From positions 248,001 through 312,000 of the forward strand of contig NZ_PTPZ01000001.1 in NCBI RefSeq assembly GCF_002943105.1: a stretch of 64,000 nucleotides of DNA, read 5' to 3'. The translations under genes and the position numbers were made by a program. Source of the stretch: Cloacibacterium normanense. GTDB lineage: Bacteria > Bacteroidota > Bacteroidia > Flavobacteriales > Weeksellaceae. This document shows, piece by piece, positions 50,468 to 58,899 of the stretch; positions within the stretch are counted from its first letter, which is position 1, and the number at the start of each line of letters is the position of its first letter. Below the pieces are notes generated by a model. The model searched no databases. It saw only the letters and a list, made by a program, of their open reading frames with translations, and was not told the DNA's origin.

Positions 50468-51945
50468 TGGTCTAATTTTTCTAAAAAGTTTTGAGCTCTC
50501 ACGAGATGTAATTCTTTTTGCTGTTCAGTCATTTTATTCCAAGTGATGAGCATCATGTTCAATCTTGGATTTTTTCTAAAAAATTCTTGATTTTTAGAGA
50601 TGAAATTCCAAAAAAGAGCATCCCAAATTTCTCCCCAATTTTCGGTGGAATAATCACTCATTTTTTTGAGGTAATTGCTTCCGCTGATATACGGCTTTGT
50701 GCTCATGATTCCGCCATCAGCAAATAAACTCATACCATAAACATTAGGAACCATCACCCAATCATACGCATCGATGAACATTTCCATAAACCATTGATAG
50801 ACATCATTTGGATGAAACTCACACAAATTCATAAAATTGGCGAGAATCATCAGTCGTTCAATGTGATGAGCATAGCCAGTTTTCAATATTTTTTTAATGG
50901 TTTTGTCAATCGGAGCAATTCCTGTAGTTCCATCGTAAAAAGATTTTGGAATTTTTCGTTGATGATTCCAAAAATTTCGGGTTCTTTCAAAACTACCTTG
51001 GTACAAATATATTCCTCGAATAAATTCTCGCCAACCTAAAATCTGACGAATGAATCCTTCTAATGAATTGAGTGGAATTTCATTTTTTTGAGCAAATTCT
51101 ATGGATTTTTCGATGATGTAATTTGGAGTTAAAAATCCAATGTTCATCAATGGAGACAACACACTGTGATGCAAAAAATGCTCATGTTCTACAATGCTGT
51201 CTTCATAAATTCCAAATTCCAAAAATCTATTTTCCAAGAAATTTTCAAGCCAAATTTCTGCTTCTGAATAGGTAGTAGGATAGATTTGATAATCTGTTAA
51301 TTCCCCGTAATGATTTCCGAAATTTTCAGAAACATAAACTTTCGCTTCTTCGTAAAAAAGGTTATTCTGAGGAAATGAAATAGAAGGCGATTTTTTATTT
51401 TTTGGATATTTTTTTCGGTTTTCTGTATCGAAGGTCCATTTTCCGCCAACTGGTTTTCCATTTTCTAAAAGAATGTTTCTAGAAATGCGCTGTTGCTTGT
51501 AAAAATCGGTTTGATGATAATGCTTTTTGCTTTGAAAATATACCTTTAAATCTTCTTTTGAATTGATAAAACTTGGGTTTTCAATAATCTCAACTTCTAG
51601 TTTTGTCTTTAAAATTCTCTTTTCCAACCAATCGTCACAAACATCTATGATTTTGATTTTTTCAAAACCTTCTTGTTCTAAAAATCCAATTAAATTTCGA
51701 ATGTCTGAAAGCTCCGAAATGCTTTCTATATAATGAACTTTGAATCCTTTTTCGAGTAGAAAATTTTCATAGAATTTCATCGTAGCTCTGTGAAAAGCCA
51801 GTTTCTGTTGGTGAAATGTATACTGTTTGAAAAACAAAAATTCTTCAACTAAAAACACAGGAATTTCCTTTTCAAGAAATGAAATCTCTTGAAACAACTG
51901 ATGCGGAAATATCAATTGTGCCGTTTTTAGTGGTTTTTCAGCCAT
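50464..51945 (-). CDS. FeS-BCP/PhrB-type photolyase homologue lacking iron-sulfur ligands
   Basis: 493 residues, family of bacterial (6-4) photolyases (Agrobacterium PhrB). Family motifs are clear: AQLIFPHQLF, FLEFGIYEDSIVEHEHFLHHSVLSPLMNIGFLTP, GFIRQILGWREFIRGIY, GYAHHIERLMILANFMNL, DAYDWVMVPNVYGMSLFADGGIMSTKPYISGSNYLKKMSDY. But the [4Fe-4S] ligand positions are empty: TGIAPID (~340) where relatives have TGMNC, and SDYSTENWGE (~430) where relatives have a YCxxCxY...ACPFN loop. Probably cluster-free; (6-4) repair is inferred. Overlaps the CRY-DASH gene by 19 nt. Confidence 0.88.
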   Translation of the reverse strand: MAEKPLKTAQLIFPHQLFQEISFLEKEIPVFLVEEFLFFKQYTFHQQKLAFHRATMKFYENFLLEKGFKVHYIESISELSDIRNLIGFLEQEGFEKIKIIDVCDDWLEKRILKTKLEVEIIENPSFINSKEDLKVYFQSKKHYHQTDFYKQQRISRNILLENGKPVGGKWTFDTENRKKYPKNKKSPSISFPQNNLFYEEAKVYVSENFGNHYGELTDYQIYPTTYSEAEIWLENFLENRFLEFGIYEDSIVEHEHFLHHSVLSPLMNIGFLTPNYIIEKSIEFAQKNEIPLNSLEGFIRQILGWREFIRGIYLYQGSFERTRNFWNHQRKIPKSFYDGTTGIAPIDKTIKKILKTGYAHHIERLMILANFMNLCEFHPNDVYQWFMEMFIDAYDWVMVPNVYGMSLFADGGIMSTKPYISGSNYLKKMSDYSTENWGEIWDALFWNFISKNQEFFRKNPRLNMMLITWNKMTEQQKELHLVRAQNFLEKLDQ

Positions 51946-53228
51946 AAATTTCTAAATTTTTTATCGCTATCGTATTGTTCTGCTTGTTTTTCTGTGTTGA
52001 AACTTCTGTCTCGTGCATCATTGCCTATTCCTGCCAAATACAACCAGTTTCCGTAATTGCTGTGAACATCATAATCGATGAGCATTTCCTCGAAATAGGC
52101 AGCGCCAATCCGCCAATCTAGTTTTAGATTTTTACAGAAATAGGAAGCTACATTTTGTCTTCCTCGGTTGCTCATGAAACCCGTTTTTTGGAGTTCAATC
52201 ATGTTGGCATTCACAAATTCTGAGTGCGTTTTTCCAGAAATCCATTGTTCTAATTTTTGAGGATTGTTCTGAAATTCTACATTTTTATAAGGTTGAAGTC
52301 CGTTTTTGTGAAAAATTTCATTGCGGTGTTGCAAAGCAATAAATTTGAAATAATCTCGCCACAGCAATTCGAAAATCAACCAATACGTAGATTCATTGGC
52401 TCCGAATTTTTGTTCAATTTTTTTCACTTCATCATAAATGGAAACTGCAGAAATGCTTCCATTGGCTAACCACGCCGAAAATTTAGAGCTGTAATCACTT
52501 CCTACCAATCCGTTTCTGGTATTTTTATAATCTTTAAGCAGTTGAGTTTCCTCAAAATAATAACGCAATCTTTCCCAAGCTGCGTTTTCACCGCCAGAAA
52601 AAGGAAATGCTGAATAAGGATGAGTCTCAAAATTTTCAAAACCTAATTTTTCTAAATCAATTTTGTCTGATGGAATTTCTAGTTTAAAAAACGTTTCCTT
52701 TTTTTCGATTTTGAAAGGTTTTCTTACGCTGAAATTCTTTTCAACCTTATTTCTGAAGGTGGTAAAAAGCGCAGGAATTTTTTCTAATCTTTCGAAAACA
52801 AAATCTGGTTCTAATAAAAATTGTGAGTAAGATTTTTCAAATTTCACATTGGATAGAGCAGAAGCAACACTTTTTTCTAAATCCACTTCTTCTTGGGTAA
52901 ATTCTTCTTCACAAAAGATTTTTTGAATAGAGTAGTGTTCATTCAACTTTTCAAAAATCTCCTTTGTTTTTCCAAATTTTATCAAAAAAGTGATGTTGAG
53001 TTCAGCAAGATTGTGTTGTAAATCTAGAACACTTTCCAACAAAAATTTTGCACGAAATTTCCCGATTTTTCTAAAACCAAACTGCTTTTTTTGATAAAAA
53101 TCTTCATCGAAAATATACAAAGCTATAAAAGGCAAATCTCCTTGATATGCCTTAAATAGTGATATTTGGTCTTTGGTTCTTAAATCATTTTTGAACCAAA
53201 CGATGTTGATTTTTTGTTTTTCCTGCAT
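51927..53228 (-). CDS. Cryptochrome DASH
   Basis: 433 residues. N-terminal antenna domain (NIVWFKNDLRTKDQISLFKAYQG...FDEDFY) and FAD domain with NTRNGLVGSDYSSKFSAWLANGSISAVSIYDEV, ELLWRDYFKFIALQHRNEIF, ELQKTGFMSNRGRQNVASYFCKNLKLDWRIGAAYFEEMLIDYDVHSNYGNWLYLAGIGNDARDRSFNTEKQAEQYDSDKKFRNLW. The ARDRSFNTEKQAEQYD ending is the CRY-DASH hallmark. DASH proteins repair CPDs in single-stranded DNA and may sense blue light. Its start lies within the DUF2256 gene (49-nt overlap). Confidence 0.94.
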   Translation of the reverse strand: MQEKQKINIVWFKNDLRTKDQISLFKAYQGDLPFIALYIFDEDFYQKKQFGFRKIGKFRAKFLLESVLDLQHNLAELNITFLIKFGKTKEIFEKLNEHYSIQKIFCEEEFTQEEVDLEKSVASALSNVKFEKSYSQFLLEPDFVFERLEKIPALFTTFRNKVEKNFSVRKPFKIEKKETFFKLEIPSDKIDLEKLGFENFETHPYSAFPFSGGENAAWERLRYYFEETQLLKDYKNTRNGLVGSDYSSKFSAWLANGSISAVSIYDEVKKIEQKFGANESTYWLIFELLWRDYFKFIALQHRNEIFHKNGLQPYKNVEFQNNPQKLEQWISGKTHSEFVNANMIELQKTGFMSNRGRQNVASYFCKNLKLDWRIGAAYFEEMLIDYDVHSNYGNWLYLAGIGNDARDRSFNTEKQAEQYDSDKKFRNLWLKNH

Positions 53229-53335
53229 TTTTCGCTACAATATTTCACTTCTTCCCAGTCTTTTTTCCATTTTTTGCGCCAGTTAAAGGGTAAACCGTAA
53301 ACTTCACAGATTTTTGAGGGCAAATTTTTAGGCAT
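53180..53335 (-). CDS. DUF2256 micro-protein, overlapping the CRY-DASH gene
   Basis: 51-residue reading frame starting ATG at 53335, too short for normal calling. It reads MPKNLPSKICEVYGLPFNW, then RKKWKKDWEEVKYCSEKCRK, ending at TAA 53182-53180. The pattern K-I-C-x-x-C-x-x-P-F-x-W-R-K-K-W...EVKYCSxxCR is DUF2256, a small zinc-ribbon-like family repeatedly found next to cryptochrome/photolyase genes. In this copy the second Cys of the first pair is Tyr (CEVY), so one of four expected zinc ligands is lost. Overlaps the ABC1 kinase stop by 8 nt and the CRY-DASH start by 49 nt. Confidence 0.85.
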   Translation of the reverse strand: MPKNLPSKICEVYGLPFNWRKKWKKDWEEVKYCSEKCRKNKKSTSFGSKMI

Positions 53336-54653
53336 TTTCTACCATAAATTTTTTGAAATGATTAATTTCTATTCCTTCAGCTCTTAAATCGTGCATCATA
53401 TTATATAAACCAAAAAACGTTCGGTTCAGATAAATAAAATGTCTAGAACCACGATTGGTATTCATGTTTTTTAAATCGCTGAGTTTAGCATAACGCTGAC
53501 CTAAATCGGCAATTTCTTGGAAGAAACTCTCATCAGAAAAGTCAAAGAACTCTTGATTAAAAGGTCTTGTAAAGAGTTCTAACATTTCATGGAAAAGTTT
53601 ACTGAAAAACACTTTTTCTTCAGATGAATCTTCTGCTTTTAGAATTTCTAATTCATATAATTTTTGTTCAAAAAACGCTTGATTCATTAAGTTTTCTACT
53701 TTTGCCAATTCAAAATAAGGCTCATAAAAATCACTCGGAATTTCCTTTACACAACCAAAATCAATCACCATTAATTCGCCTTTTTCCGAAATCAAGAAAT
53801 TTCCTGGATGCGGATCTGCATGAACTTGCTTCAAAACGTGCATTTGATACATGTAAAAATCCCAAAGTGTTTGTCCGATTTTATTCAGCGTTTTCTGTGG
53901 ATGTTTGGTTTTGATAAATTCAGAGAAATGTTTTCCGTGCAACCAATCCATCGTGATGATTTTTTCACAAGAAAATTCTGGATAATATTTTGGGAATTTT
54001 ATATTTTCTAAGTGAGCACATTCTTCCGCAATTTGCTCGCTTCTAGAGAGTTCTAAATCGTAATTGGTTTCTTCATACAATTTATCTTCTACTTCTTTAA
54101 AGTACGATTCAGAGCCTTCTTTTCTGATGTTGAACATCTTCATTGCGATAGGTTTTACCAATTTCAAATCGCTGGAAATACTTTCCTGAACTCCAGGATA
54201 TTGAATTTTAACGGCCAATTCTTGACCGTTTTTCTTGGCTTTATGAACCTGACCAATACTCGCTGCATTAACTGATTCTGGTGAGAATTCATCAAAAATA
54301 TCTTCAGGATTTTTGCCAAAATATTTTCTAAAAGTCTTTTTAACCAAAGCTCCAGAAAGTGGCGGAACCGAAAACTGCGAAAGCGAAAATTTTTCTACAT
54401 AAGCTTGTGGCATGATGTTTTTTTCCATACTCAGCATTTGTGCTACTTTCAGCGCAGAACCTTTTAGTTCTTTTAAACTGTCATATATGTCTGCAGCGTT
54501 ATCTTCGTTTAGAATTTTTTTGGCTTCTTCTTCGTCTTTGGTGATTTTATTGCCGTAATATTTAATGTAATTTACGCCAACTTTTGCACCGGCTTTCAGT
54601 AAATTGCTGGCGCGTTCTATTTTTCCCGTGGGAATTTTATTGAGGGTTTTCAT
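53328..54653 (-). CDS. ABC1/UbiB/AarF-family atypical kinase
   Basis: 441 residues of the UbiB kinase-like fold. Seen: KxGQ-type helix as KGSALKVAQMLSMEKN (Gly replaced by Ala), Ala-rich loop NAASIGQVHKA in place of a P-loop, Lys of AVKIQYPG, HADPHPGNFLI catalytic loop, and VIDFGCVKEI with the metal Asp. Family members act in quinone or isoprenoid lipid metabolism as ATPases/kinases. The location between TetR and photolyases suggests a role with light-induced membrane lipids or carotenoids. 3 nt after the TetR gene. Confidence 0.92.
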   Translation of the reverse strand: MKTLNKIPTGKIERASNLLKAGAKVGVNYIKYYGNKITKDEEEAKKILNEDNAADIYDSLKELKGSALKVAQMLSMEKNIMPQAYVEKFSLSQFSVPPLSGALVKKTFRKYFGKNPEDIFDEFSPESVNAASIGQVHKAKKNGQELAVKIQYPGVQESISSDLKLVKPIAMKMFNIRKEGSESYFKEVEDKLYEETNYDLELSRSEQIAEECAHLENIKFPKYYPEFSCEKIITMDWLHGKHFSEFIKTKHPQKTLNKIGQTLWDFYMYQMHVLKQVHADPHPGNFLISEKGELMVIDFGCVKEIPSDFYEPYFELAKVENLMNQAFFEQKLYELEILKAEDSSEEKVFFSKLFHEMLELFTRPFNQEFFDFSDESFFQEIADLGQRYAKLSDLKNMNTNRGSRHFIYLNRTFFGLYNMMHDLRAEGIEINHFKKFMVENA

Positions 54654-54656
54654 TTT

Positions 54657-55313
54657 TTACGATTTTTGAAATTTTTCTTTCCACAAGAATTTGCCTAAAT
54701 CAATGATTTTTTTCAAAGGTTCATTGTTTAAGAATTCAAAACCTGTGTCAATGGTTTTTTCGATGAATAAATCTGTTTTTTCAAAACTTGGAGATTCGTC
54801 TTTTTGCCAAAATTCAATGATGGATAAAAAGTGTAACCAAAGCGCTTCTTCTCTAGATTTTTCATTGAAATTTTTAATAGAATCTTTAGCTTTTTCTAAA
54901 ATTTCTAAATCATTAAAGTCTAATGTTTTAATAAATTTTTGATGTTCAGATTTTAGTTCATGTAGTTTTTGTACAGTAGAAAGATTCTTTTTTCCTAAAA
55001 TCATTAGAACTAAAGACCTATTCATGGTAAGGTTTTCAAAAAAGATGAAATAAAGATTTAGTAATCTTTCTTTAGCGCTCATGTCTTCATAGCCTTCGAT
55101 TTCTAGAGAAAGTTCTAAAGATTTTTGAAAAAAATGCTTTAAAATTTCTTTCTCCAGATGTTCGAAGCTTGAAAAGAATTGATAAAATTCTTTTTCATCA
55201 AAGTGATTTTCTTGTGCAAAAACGAAGATATTTTTAGGTCTTTCTCCGTGAGTAAGTAGATAATTTCCGTAATCGGATAATATTTTTTCTGAATTGATGG
55301 TTTTATTTTTCAT
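54657..55313 (-). CDS. TetR/AcrR-family regulator heading the photorepair operon
   Basis: 218 residues. N-terminal HTH region ~1-65 with TetR hallmarks (SEKILSDYGNYLLTHGERPKNIFVFAQENHFDEKEFYQFFSSFEHLEKEILKHFF) and an all-helical ligand domain. It is the first gene of the leftward operon, divergent from the carotenoid operon. A perfect 18-bp palindrome lies 103 nt upstream of its ATG between the two promoters, a fitting operator for autoregulation and joint control. The signal sensed is unknown. Confidence 0.82.
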   Translation of the reverse strand: MKNKTINSEKILSDYGNYLLTHGERPKNIFVFAQENHFDEKEFYQFFSSFEHLEKEILKHFFQKSLELSLEIEGYEDMSAKERLLNLYFIFFENLTMNRSLVLMILGKKNLSTVQKLHELKSEHQKFIKTLDFNDLEILEKAKDSIKNFNEKSREEALWLHFLSIIEFWQKDESPSFEKTDLFIEKTIDTGFEFLNNEPLKKIIDLGKFLWKEKFQKS

Positions 55314-55409
55314 ATTTCAATTTTTTTAAATCGGTTTGTATTCCTTTAATAATGAGTTTTTTTGAGTTAATTTCTATTAATTGATACATTCGATAGAATT
55401 TATTGATGA

Positions 55410-55417
55410 CAAAAATA
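55410..55417 (-). promoter_or_regulatory. -7 element (TATTTTTG) of the TetR/photolyase operon
   Basis: Exact TAnnTTTG on the minus strand; its TA overlaps the first two bases of the 18-bp palindrome. Confidence 0.72.
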
Positions 55418-55433
55418 GTAAAATATTTTACTA
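55416..55433. promoter_or_regulatory. Perfect 18-bp palindrome, candidate operator of the divergent light island
   Basis: TAGTAAAAT followed by ATTTTACTA, without mismatch or spacer. It overlaps the leftward -7 element and covers the -33 region of the rightward promoter, so one bound dimer could block both. The obvious candidate binder is the adjacent TetR protein. Confidence 0.72.
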
Positions 55434-55450
55434 CTTAATAAAATAAAGTA

Positions 55451-55458
55451 TAAATTTG
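55451..55458 (+). promoter_or_regulatory. -7 element (TAAATTTG) of the ribA/crt operon
   Basis: Exact TAnnTTTG 31 nt before the GTP cyclohydrolase II ATG. Confidence 0.75.
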
Positions 55459-55489
55459 TACAATAATTATGATTTAAAAAATAGATAAT

Positions 55490-56092
55490 ATGATCAAGAT
55501 ACAAGCAGAATCAAAATTGCCTACAGATTTTGGAAAGTTCAAAATTGTAGCATTCTCAGAATCACAAGAAGATTGGATGCCGCACATTGCATTAATCTCT
55601 GAAAACACAGATTTTAACGGAGTGGTAAACGTAAGAATTCATTCAGAATGTATTACGGGAGAGATTTTTCATTCTCAAAAATGCGAGTGTGGTCAACAAT
55701 TAGATGCATCTATGAATTATATAGATGAAAATGGCGGAATTATTTTATATCTTCGTCAGGAAGGTAGAAATATTGGGATTATCAATAAAATAAAGGCTTA
55801 TCAGTTGCAAGAATTAGGTCTTGATACGGTAGAAGCTAATCTTCAGTTGGGTTTACCAGCAGATGATAGAGATTTTAATGTAGCGATAGAAATTCTTAAT
55901 ATTTTAGGTGTTAAAAAAATCAATCTTTTAACGAATAATCCCGAGAAATTAAGTTTTGTAGAAAACAGTAATATTCAATTGGTTAAGAGAATTCCACTGA
56001 ATATTAAGGCTAATCACATCAATAAATCATATTTAGAAACCAAAAAAAGTTATTTTGGACATCAATTAGAAGAAGCATTATCATCAATATAA
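55490..56092 (+). CDS. ribA: GTP cyclohydrolase II, stand-alone
   Basis: 200 residues; first step of riboflavin synthesis (GTP to diaminohydroxyribosylamino-pyrimidinone phosphate). Zinc site CITGEIFHSQKCECGQQLD with its three Cys, nucleotide region ILYLRQEGRNIGIINKIKAYQLQELGLDTVEANLQLGLPADDRDF, and LLTNNPEKL are intact; only the usual RGIG is RNIG. No DHBP synthase domain, unlike the housekeeping RibBA fusion common in this phylum, so this is probably an extra, regulated copy. As first gene of the carotenoid operon, opposite three flavin-dependent photolyases, it may raise FAD supply on illumination. Confidence 0.93.
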   Translation: MIKIQAESKLPTDFGKFKIVAFSESQEDWMPHIALISENTDFNGVVNVRIHSECITGEIFHSQKCECGQQLDASMNYIDENGGIILYLRQEGRNIGIINKIKAYQLQELGLDTVEANLQLGLPADDRDFNVAIEILNILGVKKINLLTNNPEKLSFVENSNIQLVKRIPLNIKANHINKSYLETKKSYFGHQLEEALSSI

Positions 56093-56106
56093 AAAATTAA
56101 ATACCC

Positions 56107-57567
56107 TTGAAAACAACAGTAATTATTGGTTCCGGATTTTCTTCGCTAGCTTCTGCTTGTTATATGGCAAAAGCTGGTTACAAAGTGACGGTTTTAGAAA
56201 AAAATGAACAATTAGGAGGAAGAGCTTCCATGATGGAAATTGATGGCTATAAGTTTGATATGGGCCCAAGTTGGTATTGGATGCCAGATATTTTCGAGAG
56301 ATTTTTTGCAGATTTTGGCAAAAAAGTTTCAGATTATTATGAGCTAGAAAAACTTTCGCCAGCTTATAGAGTGGTTTTTGGCGAAAATGATTACATCGAC
56401 ATCGAAGATACTCCAGAAAAAATCATTGCAACTTTCGAAAGAATAGAACCAGGCAGCGGAAAACATTTGAAAAAATTCATGGATGAAGCTCAAGAAAACT
56501 ACCGAATTGCGATGCAGGATTTGGTGTATAATCCAGGTTTATCATTGCTAGAATTGGTTTCTGTAGAAAGTGCTAAAAGACTAAATTTATTTGTCAAAAA
56601 TATTTCTGAGCAAGTAAGAAAGGAAATAAAAAATCCTAAATTGAGAAGTATTTTAGAATTTCCTGTATTGTTTTTAGGGGCAAAACCGAATAAAACTCCA
56701 GCTTTTTACAATTTTATGAATCATGCAGATTTCGGGTTGGGAACTTGGTATCCAAAAGGAGGTTTCAATGCGGTTGCACTTGGAATGGTGAAATTAGCCA
56801 AAGAATTAGGCGTAGAATTTCATGTGAATGAAGAAGTTATTGGAATAGATTATGAAAATAATCAAGCCAAAAAAATCAGAACTCAAAACGGAGTGTATGA
56901 AGCAGATGTTTTCATTTCTGGTGCAGATTATGCACACACCGAAAAACTCTTGAACGGAAACCGAAATTACAGTGAAGAATATTGGCAAAAGAAAACTTTT
57001 GCGCCGAGTTCATTCTTATATTATGTAGCTTTTAACAGAAAAGTGAACCATCTTTTGCATCATAATTTGTTCTTTGATACAGATTTTGAAGCTCATGCAA
57101 AAGAAATTTATGATACCAAAGAATTACCAAAACAACCTTTATTTTATGCTAATTTTTCGAGCAAAACAGATGATTCCCTTTGTGAAGAAGGTAAGGAAGT
57201 TGGATTTTTCCTTATTCCAGTTGCGGTAGATTTAGAAGACAACGAAGAAATTCACGAAAAATATTTCCAGTTGATTCTCGATAGAATTAAAAAATGTACG
57301 GGAGAAGATTTAAGTGATGCCATAGTTTTCAAAAAATCATTCGGTGTAAAAGATTTCAAAGAGCGTTATCATTCTTGTAGAGGAAACGCTTATGGTTTGG
57401 CAAATACCTTATTGCAAACATCGGTTTTAAGACCAACGATTAAGAATAAAAAATTGAAAAATTTCTTTTATACAGGGCAATTAACTGTTCCAGGACCTGG
57501 AGTTCCACCTGCATTAATTTCTGGAAAAGTAGTCACAGATTATATTTTAAAAAACACAAAATCTTAA
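56107..57567 (+). CDS. crtI: Phytoene desaturase
   Basis: 486 residues. FAD-binding N terminus KTTVIIGSGFSSLASACYMAKAGYKVTVLEKNEQLGGRA, the substrate region MEIDGYKFDMGPSWYWMPDIFERFF, and the C-terminal CrtI signature RGNAYGLANTLLQTSVLRPTIKNKKLKNFFYTGQLTVPGPGVPPALISGKVV. Converts phytoene to lycopene. Start is TTG: an in-frame stop lies three codons upstream and the Rossmann strand begins at residue 3, so no ATG is possible. 14 nt after ribA, 7 nt before crtB. Confidence 0.96.
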   Translation: MKTTVIIGSGFSSLASACYMAKAGYKVTVLEKNEQLGGRASMMEIDGYKFDMGPSWYWMPDIFERFFADFGKKVSDYYELEKLSPAYRVVFGENDYIDIEDTPEKIIATFERIEPGSGKHLKKFMDEAQENYRIAMQDLVYNPGLSLLELVSVESAKRLNLFVKNISEQVRKEIKNPKLRSILEFPVLFLGAKPNKTPAFYNFMNHADFGLGTWYPKGGFNAVALGMVKLAKELGVEFHVNEEVIGIDYENNQAKKIRTQNGVYEADVFISGADYAHTEKLLNGNRNYSEEYWQKKTFAPSSFLYYVAFNRKVNHLLHHNLFFDTDFEAHAKEIYDTKELPKQPLFYANFSSKTDDSLCEEGKEVGFFLIPVAVDLEDNEEIHEKYFQLILDRIKKCTGEDLSDAIVFKKSFGVKDFKERYHSCRGNAYGLANTLLQTSVLRPTIKNKKLKNFFYTGQLTVPGPGVPPALISGKVVTDYILKNTKS

Positions 57568-57574
57568 AAGTAAT

Positions 57575-58423
57575 ATGAATAATTTTCAAATTTTTAATCA
57601 CATTTCTGGATTAACCTCGAAAATGGTTACCGAAAAATACAGTACGTCTTTTTCCAGAGCTTCTACTTTATTTAAGCCAGAAATTAGACAACATATTTAT
57701 AATATTTATGGTTTTGTGCGATTTGCAGACGAGATTGTAGATACTTTTCATGATTACGACAAAGCAAAATTGCTAGAGGAATTCGAGAAAAACTACAGAG
57801 ATGCACTGGAAAATGGTATTTCTCTCAATCCTATTCTTCATTCTTTTTGTACCACACAAAGAGAGAAAAATATTCCTCAGCATTTGGTAGATGCGTTTTT
57901 GCATTCTATGAGAATGGATTTGGGCGATATCAAGGATTTGAATGACGAAAAATACAATGAATACATCTACGGAAGCGCAGAAGTAGTAGGTTTAATGTGT
58001 TTGAAAGTATTTGTAGATGGCAATGAAGAAGAATATCAAAAACTGAAACCTTATGCACAAAGTTTAGGAGCGGCGTTCCAAAAAATAAATTTTTTAAGAG
58101 ATATTTCTGCAGATTATACAGATTTAGGAAGAACTTATTTCCCGAATGTGAATTTCAGAAATTTTTCTCAACAGGATAAATTAGAAATCGAAAAAGACAT
58201 TGCTAAAGATTTTGAACATTCTTTGATCGGGATTAAAATGTTGCCGATGTCTTCAAGATTAGCGGTTTTTATGGCGTATAAATACTACACGAATTTATTC
58301 AAGAAAATTAAAAAATGTAAGCCAGAAATATTGATGCACAAAAGAATCAGTGTTTCTAATGCGAGGAAAGTTTATCTTTTTGGAGAGATGATTTTGTTTA
58401 AAAATCTTAACTTCGTAAGATAA
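57575..58423 (+). CDS. crtB: Phytoene synthase
   Basis: 282 residues, trans-prenyl head-to-head synthase joining two geranylgeranyl-PP. Both Asp-rich motifs are present: FVRFADEIVDTFHDYD and INFLRDISADYTDLGRTYFP. Other family segments are YSTSFSRASTLF and VVGLMCLKVF. Second carotenoid step gene of the operon. Confidence 0.95.
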   Translation: MNNFQIFNHISGLTSKMVTEKYSTSFSRASTLFKPEIRQHIYNIYGFVRFADEIVDTFHDYDKAKLLEEFEKNYRDALENGISLNPILHSFCTTQREKNIPQHLVDAFLHSMRMDLGDIKDLNDEKYNEYIYGSAEVVGLMCLKVFVDGNEEEYQKLKPYAQSLGAAFQKINFLRDISADYTDLGRTYFPNVNFRNFSQQDKLEIEKDIAKDFEHSLIGIKMLPMSSRLAVFMAYKYYTNLFKKIKKCKPEILMHKRISVSNARKVYLFGEMILFKNLNFVR

Positions 58424-58434
58424 ATTTAAAATCT

Positions 58435-58890
58435 ATGAAAAAGTTAGTTCTTGTATTTTTATTGTTTTGCAGTTTTATCAATGCACAAAGTTTAGTAGAG
58501 TTAAGAGGTTATCTTCAAAAAGGTGAAAACTCAGAAGAAGTAAGTAAAACCCTTATTTCAAAATCTAAAAATGCTTATGATACAACTAAAAAGCCTATTT
58601 ACATGGCATTTTATGCGGTAGGTAATTTTTTTATGGCAAAACACGCATCTAATCCTTTGAATAAATATTCTTATTTCAATAAAGGGAAAAAGTTGCTTGA
58701 AGATGCAATTAAAAAAGAACCCAACAATATAGAAATCAGATTGATGAGATTGATTTCTCAAGAAAAAACACCAAGTTTTTTGGGTTACAATAAAAATATA
58801 GAAGCAGACCGAAATTTCATTATTAAGAACTATAAAAATTCAGATGATGAAAATCTAGTGAAATTCATCAAAAACTATCTAAAAATCTAA
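58435..58890 (+). CDS. Exported protein of unknown function in the carotenoid operon
   Basis: 151 residues with a signal peptide (MKKLVLVFLLFCSFINAQ). The mature part looks like a single TPR-like helical repeat (YSYFNKGKKLLEDAIKKEPNNIEIRLMRLISQEKTPSFLGYNKNIEADRNFIIKNY). I know no function for it. Gaps of 11 nt to crtB and 9 nt to crtZ place it firmly inside the operon. Possibly helps carotenoid placement in the envelope; this is speculation. Confidence 0.75.
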   Translation: MKKLVLVFLLFCSFINAQSLVELRGYLQKGENSEEVSKTLISKSKNAYDTTKKPIYMAFYAVGNFFMAKHASNPLNKYSYFNKGKKLLEDAIKKEPNNIEIRLMRLISQEKTPSFLGYNKNIEADRNFIIKNYKNSDDENLVKFIKNYLKI

Positions 58891-58899
58891 AATTAAAAA

